From: Bacillota bacterium
GTDB lineage: Bacteria > Bacillota > Clostridia > Lachnospirales > Lachnospiraceae
Length of the DNA: 64,000 bases
Direction: 5' to 3'
Assembly: GCA_023390555.1 (NCBI GenBank)
Contig: JAEWCQ010000046.1
Location: forward strand, 1-64,000
Position 1 is the first letter of the stretch, and the number at the start of each line of letters is the position of its first letter. Under the pieces are notes generated by a model. The model did no database searches. It was not told the DNA's origin and saw only the letters and a list, made by a program, of their open reading frames with translations. A program made the translations under genes and the position numbers. Of the stretch, positions 26,756 to 35,312 are shown in pieces.

Positions 26756-27977
26756 AGTAATAGTAATCGGCGGCGGACCTGCCGGAATGTTTGCGGCTTT
26801 GGCGGCTGCAGAAAACGGGCATGAGGTTCTTTTGCTCGAGCAGAACGAAAAACTTGGAAAGAAACTTTTTATCACGGGAAAAGGCAGGTGCAACCTGACA
26901 AACGCCTGTGATACGGAAGAACTTTTTCGAAATATAACACGTAACAATAAGTTTTTATACAGTGCCATTTATACATACGATAATTTTCGTGTGATTGATT
27001 TTTTTGAAAAACATGGATTGATGACAAAGACAGAACGTGGCAACCGTGTATTCCCGGCCTCCGATCATTCCTCTGATGTGATTGCGACGCTGAAGCGGGA
27101 ATTGGAGAAGCGTGGCATTGTGATACGTCTGCATACAAAAGTCAAAAGACTGCTGGAAAACAGCGACGGAATCTGCGGAGTGATTCTGTCAGATGATGAC
27201 AGAGTGAAAGCGGATGCAGTCATTCTTGCTACCGGAGGATGTTCCTATCCGTCCACAGGCTCCACGGGAGACGGTTACCGGTTCGCGAAAGAGGCCGGAC
27301 ATAAGGTGGTTCCATGCAGACCTTCCCTGGTGCCGTTTACCGCAAAAGAAGATTACGTAAAAGAGCTGATGGGACTTTCGTTAAAAAACGTAAAAGTCAC
27401 GATAAAAAACAGGCAAAAAGTATTATTTGAAGACTTTGGTGAGATGCTATTTACGCACTTCGGTGTAAGCGGACCCCTGTTACTGAGCGCAAGCAGCATT
27501 GTGAATGAGGCAGTTCAAAAAGAGCCGCTCGCAATGGAGATTGACCTGAAACCCGCATTGACAGAAGAACAGCTGGACAAGCGTATTCTGAGGGATTTTG
27601 AGGAAGCGAAAAACCGCTGCTTCTCCAATTCCATCGGAAAATTGTATCCGGCGAAGATGATACCGGTAATCACAAAACTGTCGGGAATCGATCCAGAGAA
27701 AAGAGTCAATGAGATCACAAGAGAAGAACGTGCGAAGCTGGCAGCATGCACAAGGAGTTTTCCACTCACGTTGACAGGTCTTCGGGGACTGGAAGAGGCA
27801 ATCATCACAAGAGGCGGTGTTACGATCAAAGAGATCAATCCGTCCACGATGGAATCAAAGCTGAAAAAAAATCTGTTTTTTGCAGGAGAACTGCTGGACG
27901 CGGACGCACTGACCGGAGGATTTAATCTCCAGATTGCGTGGTCGACCGGTTATCTTGCAGGAAGCAGTATCAGATAA
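26748..27977 (+). CDS. NAD(P)/FAD-dependent oxidoreductase, HI0933/YhiN family
   Basis: The 409-residue flavoprotein has an N-terminal dinucleotide-binding GGGPAGMFAALAAAENG motif, the family-specific KLGKKLFITGKGRCNLTN stretch, ATGGCSYPSTGSTGDGYRFA in the middle and GGVTIKEINPSTMESK and DADALTGGFNLQIAWSTG at the end. The cellular substrate of this family is mostly not known; some gut clostridial relatives (BaiN) have been tied to bile acid reduction, which cannot be claimed here. The start overlaps the end of the regulator gene and has GGAG upstream. The next gene, cmk, starts 17 bases later. Confidence 0.9.
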   Translation: MSKVIVIGGGPAGMFAALAAAENGHEVLLLEQNEKLGKKLFITGKGRCNLTNACDTEELFRNITRNNKFLYSAIYTYDNFRVIDFFEKHGLMTKTERGNRVFPASDHSSDVIATLKRELEKRGIVIRLHTKVKRLLENSDGICGVILSDDDRVKADAVILATGGCSYPSTGSTGDGYRFAKEAGHKVVPCRPSLVPFTAKEDYVKELMGLSLKNVKVTIKNRQKVLFEDFGEMLFTHFGVSGPLLLSASSIVNEAVQKEPLAMEIDLKPALTEEQLDKRILRDFEEAKNRCFSNSIGKLYPAKMIPVITKLSGIDPEKRVNEITREERAKLAACTRSFPLTLTGLRGLEEAIITRGGVTIKEINPSTMESKLKKNLFFAGELLDADALTGGFNLQIAWSTGYLAGSSIR

Positions 27978-27994
27978 ACAGGAAGGAACGGAAC

Positions 27995-28666
27995 ATGAGT
28001 ATTAATATTGCAATTGATGGACCGGCAGGAGCCGGCAAAAGTACCATAGCGAAAAAACTGGCGAAGGAGCTTTCCTTCATCTATGTGGATACGGGCGCGA
28101 TGTATCGTGCAATGGCATTGTATTTTCTGGAACATCAGATTTTACCTTCCGATGAGGATGCCATAAGCGGTGCCTGCAGAGAAGTAAATATCACAATTTC
28201 CTATGAAAATGGCGAACAGCAGGTTCTGTTAAATGATGTAAACGTCAATGGAAAAATCCGCAGGGAAGAAGTGGGCAATATGGCATCTGTAACCAGTATC
28301 TATCCGGCTGTCAGAACAAAACTCGTTGAACTGCAACAGGAGCTTGCTTCTAAAACAGACGTTATTATGGACGGACGGGATATCGGAACCTGTGTACTTC
28401 CAAACGCCCAGGTGAAGATTTATCTGACGGCAAGTGTTGAAACAAGGGCGGGAAGACGTTATGATGAGCTGACTGAAAAAGGTGTGAAATGTGACTTGAA
28501 AGCGATTGAAAAAGACATTGAAGAACGGGATTACCGCGATATGAACCGGGAGATGTCACCGTTAAAACAGGCGGAAGATGCGGTTCTTGTGGACTCGTCC
28601 AATCTGGATGTCGAAGGCGTTGTTACGGTGATACGCGGAATTTATGAGGAAAAGTGCAGATCATGA
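27995..28666 (+). CDS. cmk: Cytidylate kinase
   Basis: The 223-residue kinase phosphorylates CMP and dCMP. It shows the P-loop GPAGAGKSTIAKKLA, YVDTGAMYRA, and the DGRDIGT motif, plus the RRYDELTEKG lid region. The ATG at 27995 follows AGGAAGGAAC. Its stop shares the ATGA overlap with ispH. The order cmk-ispH-rpsA is common in Clostridia. Confidence 0.97.
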   Translation: MSINIAIDGPAGAGKSTIAKKLAKELSFIYVDTGAMYRAMALYFLEHQILPSDEDAISGACREVNITISYENGEQQVLLNDVNVNGKIRREEVGNMASVTSIYPAVRTKLVELQQELASKTDVIMDGRDIGTCVLPNAQVKIYLTASVETRAGRRYDELTEKGVKCDLKAIEKDIEERDYRDMNREMSPLKQAEDAVLVDSSNLDVEGVVTVIRGIYEEKCRS

Positions 28667-29520
28667 AGAAAGTAACGGTAGCAAAAAGTGCCGGTTTCTG
28701 CTTTGGTGTAAAGCGGGCAGTCGATACGGTCTATGAGCAGATTGAAAAGAAAAACGGAAAGATCTATACCTATGGTCCGATTATTCACAATGAAGAGGTC
28801 GTTAAAGATCTGAAAGAAAAAGGCGTCCGGGTCATCGGGGAGGAGGACTGTCTGGCTGATTATGAAAAGGGCACTGTCATCATCCGCTCGCACGGGGTTG
28901 CAAAAAGCATTTATGACAGGCTGCAGCAGAGCGGTTTTGAAATTGTGGATGCGACCTGTCCTTTCGTATTGAAAATTCATAGGTATGTAAAGGAATACAG
29001 CGATAAAAACTACCATATTATAATCATTGGAAATGCCACGCATCCGGAAGTGACCGGGATTCGCGGCTGGTGTCAGCCGGAGCATACAACGGTGATACAG
29101 ACGGAAGAAGAGGCGGAGAATTTGGAGCTTCCGGCGAAAGAAAAAGTATGTATCGTTTCGCAAACGACATTTAACTACAATAAATTTCAAGAATTAGTTG
29201 AAATTATAAACAAAAAAGGTTATGATATAATTGTTTTAAATACAATTTGCAATGCTACGGAAGAGCGCCAGACCGAAGCATTGGCGCTTGCGAGGCAGTC
29301 ACAGGCCATGATTGTGGTTGGTGGCAAGAGCAGTTCGAATACGCAAAAGTTATTTGAAATATGTAAAAATGAATGTGAAAATACTTACTATATACAAACT
29401 ATAGATGATTTGAATTTGCAAAAATTACAATCCATTGATAACGTAGGTATTACCGCAGGGGCTTCTACCCCAAATAAAATTATTGAGGAGGTTCAAACGA
29501 ATGTCAGAAATGAGTTTTGA
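28663..29520 (+). CDS. ispH: 4-hydroxy-3-methylbut-2-enyl diphosphate reductase
   Basis: The 285-residue iron-sulfur enzyme carries out the last step of the MEP isoprenoid pathway, making IPP and DMAPP. The three cluster cysteines are in SAGFCFGVKRAV (Cys near 12), DATCPFV and NTICNAT. The SHG and GNATHPEVTGIRGW motifs are intact. In many Clostridia this enzyme is fused to ribosomal protein S1; here the two are separate but overlapping genes. The start overlaps the cmk stop (ATGA), with GAGGA upstream. Confidence 0.96.
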   Translation: MKKVTVAKSAGFCFGVKRAVDTVYEQIEKKNGKIYTYGPIIHNEEVVKDLKEKGVRVIGEEDCLADYEKGTVIIRSHGVAKSIYDRLQQSGFEIVDATCPFVLKIHRYVKEYSDKNYHIIIIGNATHPEVTGIRGWCQPEHTTVIQTEEEAENLELPAKEKVCIVSQTTFNYNKFQELVEIINKKGYDIIVLNTICNATEERQTEALALARQSQAMIVVGGKSSSNTQKLFEICKNECENTYYIQTIDDLNLQKLQSIDNVGITAGASTPNKIIEEVQTNVRNEF

Positions 29521-30613
29521 ACAAATGTTGGAAGAATCATTTAAAACAATAAGAAATGGAGAGGTAGTCGAGGGCGTCGTTATCGGTGTGAAACCGGATG
29601 AGATTATTTTAAACATCGGGTATAAATCAGATGGTATCATTACACGTAGTGAATATACGAATGAAACAAATGTAGATTTAACCACCGTAGTTTCCGTCGG
29701 CGATACGATGGAAGCAAAAGTGCTCAAGGTGAATGACGGTGAAGGACAGGTTGTTCTGACATACAAACGTCTGGCTGCCGAAAAAGGAAGCAAACGTCTG
29801 GAAGAGGCATTCAACAGCCAGGAAGTATTGACTGCAAAAGTTGCACAGGTACTGTCCGGCGGTTTAAGTGTTGTTGTGGATGAAGCAAGAGTCTTTATTC
29901 CGGCAAGTCTCGTATCCGATACCTTCGAAAAAGATCTGAGCAAATACGAAGGCCAGGAAATCAGCTTTGTAATCACAGAGTTTAACCCTCGCAGAAGAAG
30001 AATCATCGGCGACAGAAAACAGTTGCTGGTTGCTGAAAAAGCAGAACTCCAGAAGAACTTATTTGAAAAAATCCACATTGGTGATGTTGTGGAAGGAACC
30101 GTTAAGAATGTGACAGATTTTGGTGCATTTGTTGATCTTGGCGGAGCAGACGGATTACTTCATATCTCAGAGATGTCCTGGGGAAGAGTGGAGAATCCAA
30201 AGAAAGTATTTAAGGTTGGCGAAACTGTAAAGGTATTCATTAAGGATATCAACGAGACCAAGATTGCATTGAGCATGAAATTCCCGGAAGCGAATCCATG
30301 GAACAATGCAGCTGAAAAATATGCAGTTGGCAAGGTGGTAACTGGAGTCGTTGCACGTATGACAGATTTTGGCGCATTTATTGAGCTGGCACCTGGCGTG
30401 GACGCTTTACTGCACGTTTCCCAGATTTCCAAAGAGCATGTGGAAAAACCGGCTGACGTATTGAAAACTGGCGAGACAGTAGAGGCTAAGATTGTTGATT
30501 TCAATGAAGAAGACAAGAAGATCAGCCTGAGTATCAAAGCTTTACTTGAGCCGGAGACAGAAGAAGCTGAAGCAGAAGATTTTGATCTGGCTGAGGAATC
30601 TACAGAAGAATAG
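29501..30613 (+). CDS. rpsA: Ribosomal protein S1-like protein, four S1 domains
   Basis: The 370-residue protein has four S1 RNA-binding repeats at about residues 18-88, 105-170, 190-258 and 275-345; the last two are the closest to consensus (VTDFGAFVDLGGADGLLHIS and MTDFGAFIELAPGVDALLHV). An acidic tail ends the protein. It helps mRNA bind the 30S subunit, or acts as a related RNA-binding protein. Its GAGGAGG site and start codon lie inside the 3' end of ispH, giving a 20-base overlap in another frame. Confidence 0.93.
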   Translation: MSEMSFEQMLEESFKTIRNGEVVEGVVIGVKPDEIILNIGYKSDGIITRSEYTNETNVDLTTVVSVGDTMEAKVLKVNDGEGQVVLTYKRLAAEKGSKRLEEAFNSQEVLTAKVAQVLSGGLSVVVDEARVFIPASLVSDTFEKDLSKYEGQEISFVITEFNPRRRRIIGDRKQLLVAEKAELQKNLFEKIHIGDVVEGTVKNVTDFGAFVDLGGADGLLHISEMSWGRVENPKKVFKVGETVKVFIKDINETKIALSMKFPEANPWNNAAEKYAVGKVVTGVVARMTDFGAFIELAPGVDALLHVSQISKEHVEKPADVLKTGETVEAKIVDFNEEDKKISLSIKALLEPETEEAEAEDFDLAEESTEE

Positions 30614-30636
30614 AAGAAGGGCAAGGGGACGAGTAC

Positions 30637-31413
30637 ATGCTCGATAATTACGAGAAGTTTAAGAAGGATGTATTTGCGCTTACCACCATTGATCTGAATT
30701 CTTACAAAGAGAAGCAGATGCGTCGTCGGATAGATACGCTGATTGGGAAATGCAAGCTGGATGATTATGATGCTTATATCAGGCTCTTGAAGCAGGATAA
30801 AGAAAAATTCGACCAGTTTGTCAATTTCCTTACAATCAATGTTTCCGAATTTTACCGCAACCAGGAACAGTGGGTATTTCTTGAAAAAGAGGTCTTTCCG
30901 GAACTCATAAAAACATTCGGCAGCAATTTGAAAATCTGGAGTGCGGCATGTTCGACAGGAGACGAGCCCTATTCACTTGTAATGGCGCTATCAAAGCATA
31001 TTCCGCTGAATCAGATTCGGGTTCTTGCAACCGATATCGACAAGCAGGTACTGGATAAGGCGAGGCTTGGACTTTACAATGACAAGAGTATTGCGGCAGT
31101 GCCGAGTGAATTCAAAAAGAAGTATTTTACGCAGGTAGGTGCTTCTTTTAAGATATCAGATGAGATCAAGAAGTGTGTGGAATTTAAAGAGCATAATCTC
31201 TTGCGCGATTCTTATCCAACGGACTGTCACCTCATTGTTTGCCGAAACGTAGTGATTTATTTTACGGAAGAAGCAAAGAATGAGATATATAAAAAGTTCA
31301 ATACTGCACTGAAAAAGGACGGCGTACTCTTTATTGGAAGTACGGAACAGATTATGAATTATAAGGAATTGAATTTCCGAAGAAATCAGTCATTCTTTTT
31401 TCAAAAAAATTAA
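30637..31413 (+). CDS. cheR: Chemotaxis protein methyltransferase
   Basis: The 258-residue protein has the N-terminal helical CheR domain (about residues 1-70) with the RRRIDTLI segment, and the SAM-dependent methyltransferase domain with IWSAACSTGDEPYSLVM and VLATDIDKQVLDKA, NLL and CRNVVIYF. It adds methyl groups to glutamates of chemoreceptors such as the two encoded in this window. It lies 24 bases after rpsA and before a strong terminator, so it seems to be expressed with translation genes rather than with a che operon. Confidence 0.95.
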   Translation: MLDNYEKFKKDVFALTTIDLNSYKEKQMRRRIDTLIGKCKLDDYDAYIRLLKQDKEKFDQFVNFLTINVSEFYRNQEQWVFLEKEVFPELIKTFGSNLKIWSAACSTGDEPYSLVMALSKHIPLNQIRVLATDIDKQVLDKARLGLYNDKSIAAVPSEFKKKYFTQVGASFKISDEIKKCVEFKEHNLLRDSYPTDCHLIVCRNVVIYFTEEAKNEIYKKFNTALKKDGVLFIGSTEQIMNYKELNFRRNQSFFFQKN

Positions 31414-31426
31414 TTTGTAACAGAGA

Positions 31427-31471
31427 ACTAAAAAACTCTCTTAACAGCGTTGCTGTCAAGAGAGTTTTTAT
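31427..31471 (+). terminator. Rho-independent terminator after cheR
   Basis: AAAACTCTCTT and AAGAGAGTTTT form an 11-base stem, with flanking A and T runs, so it may work in both directions between cheR and the convergent small gene. Confidence 0.88.
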
Positions 31472-31475
31472 CATC

Positions 31476-31691
31476 TTATTTTTGGTGCTGCAGGAGCCAT
31501 TCCCGAAATCTGGCTGCATTGTCCCCCATATCATTTGCTGCATTTTCAAATAATTCCTTGGCATCATCGTCCTGATGTGTCTCATGAAAATGCGTCTCAA
31601 AGACCTTTGTTAAGTACATGCAATTGTGCCATGCTGACATGACTTTATCGTACGTCGTAACTTCTACCTCATTTGGATTTGCGTTTGCCAT
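31476..31691 (-). CDS. Small acidic, histidine-rich protein of unknown function
   Basis: I do not recognise this 71-residue protein. It has no signal peptide or membrane helix and looks helical. Five of the histidines and acidic residues cluster in FETHFHETHQDDDAKE, with further His near the start (AWHN) and end (LLQHQ). The ATG at 31691 has CAGGAG at good spacing; an earlier in-frame ATG lies too close to that site. A clear ribosome binding site, a terminator behind it and normal codon use support a real gene. A metal-binding or ferritin-like helical role is only a guess. Confidence 0.72.
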   Translation of the reverse strand: MANANPNEVEVTTYDKVMSAWHNCMYLTKVFETHFHETHQDDDAKELFENAANDMGDNAARFREWLLQHQK

Positions 31692-31804
31692 TGTATTCAT
31701 CTCCTGTCTGGACCGCATAAAGCGGAAGCTTATATATCATAAGTCTTTCACCGATTTCAAAAAATATGCGCGGGAATGCAAAAAACCAGACAAAAGGCTG
31801 AAGA

Positions 31805-32920
31805 TCAGAGGCCTGTATTTGAAGTTGCAAAAGCGTTAAGCAGATGTTTCACATATTCTTTCAGCAGTTTCGAATCATTTTGGAACGAATCGGAATATTC
31901 AAAATAAGATTGTCGATCACCGTAATCATGGTAAAAGGCCGGTGCCAGAAAATTCTTTCGAAACTGCGGGAGAAACAGGGATTTTTTTCGTGTGTAGCAG
32001 GTGGATGCTCTGGCCTGCTCCCTGTGTTCTTTATCGACGTATGCGGCAACGCTTTTATGAATGGCAGTGTCCTCTTCCGGAAGATAGTAGTAGTCTTTAT
32101 AATTGGGATAGAAATATTTCAAGGCATCGAGAACAACCGGAATCACAAGCCGGATGTTATCCTGATCTCCGGTTAAATAGACATCGCCTGCCCGGCAGGA
32201 AATCTTTTTGGGAAGCGGATAATCCGGAACAATGGAAATCAGAAGTTCTTTTCCGAAAGTGCCGTCATAATTTTTGCAGTCGCATAGTTCAACAGAGGAA
32301 ATTTTCTGGAACTTTCCCTGAAAAATATGTGTATAAGAAAGCATCGGAAGCAGATCGATCATACCAAGCACGTCCTCATAGTTATGCAGAAGCAATAATT
32401 CCAGAAGCTTTTCATCCGCATTTCCGGTATAGGTATGATAGATTTCAATCAGCTCTCCGCCGGAATACAGATCATCTCTTGGAATGTCCAGATATTTCTC
32501 TATGGTTTTCTGCCTGTAATTTTCCAAATGGAAAATATGTTTCAGTTTTGAGACGGATTTGAACATATCAAGATAGGAAAAACCGGAAAAAGGTTCCGGT
32601 ATATCATATTGACTGCACTTTGCTTTCAAATAGGGAATATCAAAACCAATGCCGTTATAGGTAATGATCGTTTGACCGGGCTGAAGCAGACGGAAAAAGG
32701 CGGTGAGGATGCATTCCTCTTCCGCAGGCTGTTCTGCAAAAAACTGATCCAGATAAAGAGTGTCACCGATTCTTCGGGCACATCCGATCAGATAGAGACT
32801 GGTTTGTTTTGGAGAAAAACCGGTCGTTTCAATATCAAAGAAAATAGATTCTTCGGTGAAGATGTCCGCTGTAATCGCGGAAATGTCTTTGCATGGGAAT
32901 TCTCTGTGCTGCGTTTTCAT
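31805..32920 (-). CDS. YprB-like ribonuclease H-fold exonuclease domain protein
   Basis: The 371-residue protein has an N-terminal RNase H-like (RNase_H_2/DEDD) domain: FFDIETTGFS carries the first acidic pair, ITYNGIGFDIPYLK the next, and HNYEDVLGMIDLL the last. The C-terminal 150 residues have no motif I recognise. Proteins of this family are predicted 3'-5' nucleases; the Bacillus YprB has no firm role. The ATG at 32920 follows AGAGGTGTCGA; the open frame upstream of it lacks a site. It is transcribed alone, opposite to rnfC. Confidence 0.85.
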   Translation of the reverse strand: MKTQHREFPCKDISAITADIFTEESIFFDIETTGFSPKQTSLYLIGCARRIGDTLYLDQFFAEQPAEEECILTAFFRLLQPGQTIITYNGIGFDIPYLKAKCSQYDIPEPFSGFSYLDMFKSVSKLKHIFHLENYRQKTIEKYLDIPRDDLYSGGELIEIYHTYTGNADEKLLELLLLHNYEDVLGMIDLLPMLSYTHIFQGKFQKISSVELCDCKNYDGTFGKELLISIVPDYPLPKKISCRAGDVYLTGDQDNIRLVIPVVLDALKYFYPNYKDYYYLPEEDTAIHKSVAAYVDKEHREQARASTCYTRKKSLFLPQFRKNFLAPAFYHDYGDRQSYFEYSDSFQNDSKLLKEYVKHLLNAFATSNTGL

Positions 32921-33026
32921 TCGACACCTCTTTTGCTTCTGTAATGGACTCTGTTTATTATAACATATTTCTAGAGAAAGAAAATGCAAGTGCTTGCGAA
33001 AAAGAACCACAATAGATAAGGAATTG

Positions 33027-33035
33027 TGTTATAAT
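33027..33035 (+). promoter_or_regulatory. Extended -10 promoter of rnfC
   Basis: TGTTATAAT is a match to an extended -10 element (TGN plus TATAAT). No good -35 box is seen. It lies about 66 bases before rnfC. Confidence 0.6.
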
Positions 33036-33101
33036 CAAAACAAGTGTCTTTTTTTGGCTTATGTAAAAGATAGAATGTAAGGAGAAAGCGGGGCATAGGG
33101 A

Positions 33102-34451
33102 ATGGGATTATTAACATTTAGGGGAGGAATCCGGCTCCCTGCGCAGAAAGATATTTCAAAAGACAAACCGATACGGACATTGCTTCCGAATGGGGAGTTT
33201 GTATACCCGCTCCTTCAGCACAAGGGAGCACCGGCCAAACCGATTGTAGAGCCCGGTGAATATGTACGAAAAGGGCAGTTGATTGCAGATGCCGGCGAAT
33301 ATGTATCGGTACCTGTTCATGCGTCCGTTTCCGGAACAGTAAAGGCAATTGAACCGCGGTGTACTGCAACCGGTTCGCAGATAGATTCCATTATTCTGGA
33401 AAGTGATGGATTGTTTCAGGAAGTGGCGTATCATGTGACAGATGATATCCATAAGCTTTATAACGAAGAGATTCTGGAGAGAATCCGGGAGGCCGGAGTG
33501 GCTGGCATGAGTGGTGCCGGAATGCCGACGCATGTGAAACTCTTTCCAAAAAACCCGGAAAAAATAGATTATATCATTGCAAACGGAGTGGAATGTGAAC
33601 CATATCTGACAGCGGATTATCGGGAAATGCTGGAGAATCCGGAGAAGATGATAGAAGGAATGCGAATCCTGCTCAAACTGTTTGATCATGCAAAAGGTGT
33701 ATTCGGTATAGCGGATGATAAGCCTGCTTGTATTGAAAAATTAATGGAGCTCACGATAGAGGAACCGCGTATGGAGGTAGTGAGGCTGCGGACAAAATAT
33801 CCGCAGGGAGCAGAGCGTCAGCTCATTTACGCGATTACCGGTCGTGCCATTCCATATACAACGCTTCCCTCGGATGAGGGGTACATCGTAGATAATGTGG
33901 CAACGCTGGGAGCCGTTTATGATGCCGTAAAACTGGGGAGACCGGTGACGACACGGGTTGTCACTGTTTCCGGGGATGCGGTTAAGGAACCCTGCAATTT
34001 TCGCTGTCCCATTGGGACCAGTTTCCGTTCTCTTCTGGATGCGGCGGGTGGATGGAAGGTACAGCCAGAGAAGGTCGTTGCCGGAGGTCCTATGATGGGC
34101 GCAGCAATCGCATCTCTCGATGTTCCGGTGACAAAGATCACCACAGGCCTGGTCGGTATGAAAAAGGATGGAGTTCCGGCAGAACGGGATGCTACAGCCT
34201 GCATTAACTGCGGCAGATGTATCAGAGTATGTCCGGTACGGATCGTTCCGTCCAGACTTTCCGCTTTATCCAGACGCGGAGATCGGAAAAACTTTGAAAA
34301 AACAAACGGCATGGAATGTATGGAATGCGGAAGCTGCGATTTTATATGTCCGGCAAAAATCCGGCTGGTTCAGGATATCCGGGGCATGAAGGTACAAATT
34401 CTTACAGAACGCAGCCTGAATAGACGATCGGAAAGAGGTGGAGTCCTGTGA
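33102..34451 (+). CDS. rnfC: RnfC subunit of Rnf-type electron transport complex
   Basis: The 449-residue protein has the RnfC N-terminal domain (GGIRLP, PLLQHKGAPAKPIV, VHASVSGTVKAIE), the NADH/FMN-binding domain with GMSGAGMPTHVKL and NGVECEPYLTADYR, a SLBB-like part, and two 4Fe-4S motifs, CINCGRCIRVCP from about residue 367 and CMECGSCDFICP from about 406. In Rnf this subunit takes electrons from or gives them to NAD. Length and motifs are normal; the FPT of the flavin motif reads MPT. rnfD overlaps its stop. The other Rnf genes are not present downstream. Confidence 0.93.
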   Translation: MGLLTFRGGIRLPAQKDISKDKPIRTLLPNGEFVYPLLQHKGAPAKPIVEPGEYVRKGQLIADAGEYVSVPVHASVSGTVKAIEPRCTATGSQIDSIILESDGLFQEVAYHVTDDIHKLYNEEILERIREAGVAGMSGAGMPTHVKLFPKNPEKIDYIIANGVECEPYLTADYREMLENPEKMIEGMRILLKLFDHAKGVFGIADDKPACIEKLMELTIEEPRMEVVRLRTKYPQGAERQLIYAITGRAIPYTTLPSDEGYIVDNVATLGAVYDAVKLGRPVTTRVVTVSGDAVKEPCNFRCPIGTSFRSLLDAAGGWKVQPEKVVAGGPMMGAAIASLDVPVTKITTGLVGMKKDGVPAERDATACINCGRCIRVCPVRIVPSRLSALSRRGDRKNFEKTNGMECMECGSCDFICPAKIRLVQDIRGMKVQILTERSLNRRSERGGVL

Positions 34452-35272
34452 GCGAGTTATACAATGTATCACCATCCCCGCATATACGATCCAAAGACAC
34501 AACCGGCAGAATCATGCTGTATGTTGTTCTGGCACTCTTGCCTGTAAGTGTCGTTGAAATATATCAGTTTGGTGAGCGGGCACTTGTGCTGATTCTGGTA
34601 ACAATTGCCAGCTGTCTTGTTTCCGAAGGGTTGTTTGAAACGGCTTTCCGGAAGAAAAACACACTGGGAGACAAAAGTGCAGTTGTGACAGGCTTGCTTC
34701 TGGCATTGAATCTTCCCTCGACACTGCCTTACTGGAAAGCTGTGCTTGGCGGAGTAGTTGCAATTGTAATTTTAAAGATGCTGTTCGGCGGTCTTGGTAA
34801 GAATCTGATCAACCCCGCGGCTGGAGCACTGTGTGCGTTGCTGCCTTTATATGCTTCCAATCTGAAGTCTGAGCCAATCGGCGGAGCTTCTGAAACGGCA
34901 GTCCTGCTGGGTGGACTTTTTTTGATTTTGATGGGAGTCATTGATCTGACAATTCCTGTTGTATATATGATTACTTTTATTCTTGTTCTGCTTCTGTTTG
35001 GCGGCCAGGGATTGGAGATGTCTTATCTCGCGGCTGAATTTCAAGGTACCGGCTTGCTGCTGGGGATGTTTTTTCTGGCGAACGATCCGGTAACTTCTCC
35101 AAACATGCCAGTCGGTCAGATTCTATATGGCATCTGCCTGGGCATTTTGACCGCGCTGATCCGATTGCTTGGTCTGGATGCAGGGAATGTGGCCCTCGCA
35201 ATTGTCCTTGGCAATCTGATGGTACCTATTCTGGAGAAAATAACGTTCCCCAGAGCATTTGGGAAAAAATAG
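34448..35272 (+). CDS. rnfD: RnfD-like membrane subunit lacking the FMN attachment segment
   Basis: The 274-residue membrane protein has the RnfD N-terminal signature VSPSPHIRSKDTT, NTLGDKSAVVTGLLLALNLP, MLFGGLGKNLINPA, and the C-terminal FFLANDPVTSPNMPVGQILYGI. RnfD is usually about 310-350 residues. Here only about 20 residues separate the NPA motif (residues 122-124) from IGGASETA (144 on); in other RnfD proteins this interval holds the [S/T]-[G/S]-A-T motif whose Thr binds FMN covalently. No SGAT or SAT is present anywhere. The reading frame is intact, so it is a shortened family member and not a clear pseudogene. It overlaps rnfC by four bases. Confidence 0.88.
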   Translation: MSELYNVSPSPHIRSKDTTGRIMLYVVLALLPVSVVEIYQFGERALVLILVTIASCLVSEGLFETAFRKKNTLGDKSAVVTGLLLALNLPSTLPYWKAVLGGVVAIVILKMLFGGLGKNLINPAAGALCALLPLYASNLKSEPIGGASETAVLLGGLFLILMGVIDLTIPVVYMITFILVLLLFGGQGLEMSYLAAEFQGTGLLLGMFFLANDPVTSPNMPVGQILYGICLGILTALIRLLGLDAGNVALAIVLGNLMVPILEKITFPRAFGKK

Positions 35273-35312
35273 GGATAATTTAACGCAATTTAGAAAAAGA
35301 GGTTTTATTGAA

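Noticed and set aside
26748..27977. Bile-acid-reducing BaiN function for the HI0933-type flavoprotein
   Set aside because: The family is broad and present in most bacteria; the sequence and neighbours (cmk, ispH, rpsA) give no support for a bile acid substrate.
34448..35272. rnfD as a pseudogene
   Set aside because: The frame is open from a start overlapping rnfC to a normal C-terminal motif, with family motifs on both sides of the shortened loop, so an in-frame short form fits better than decay.
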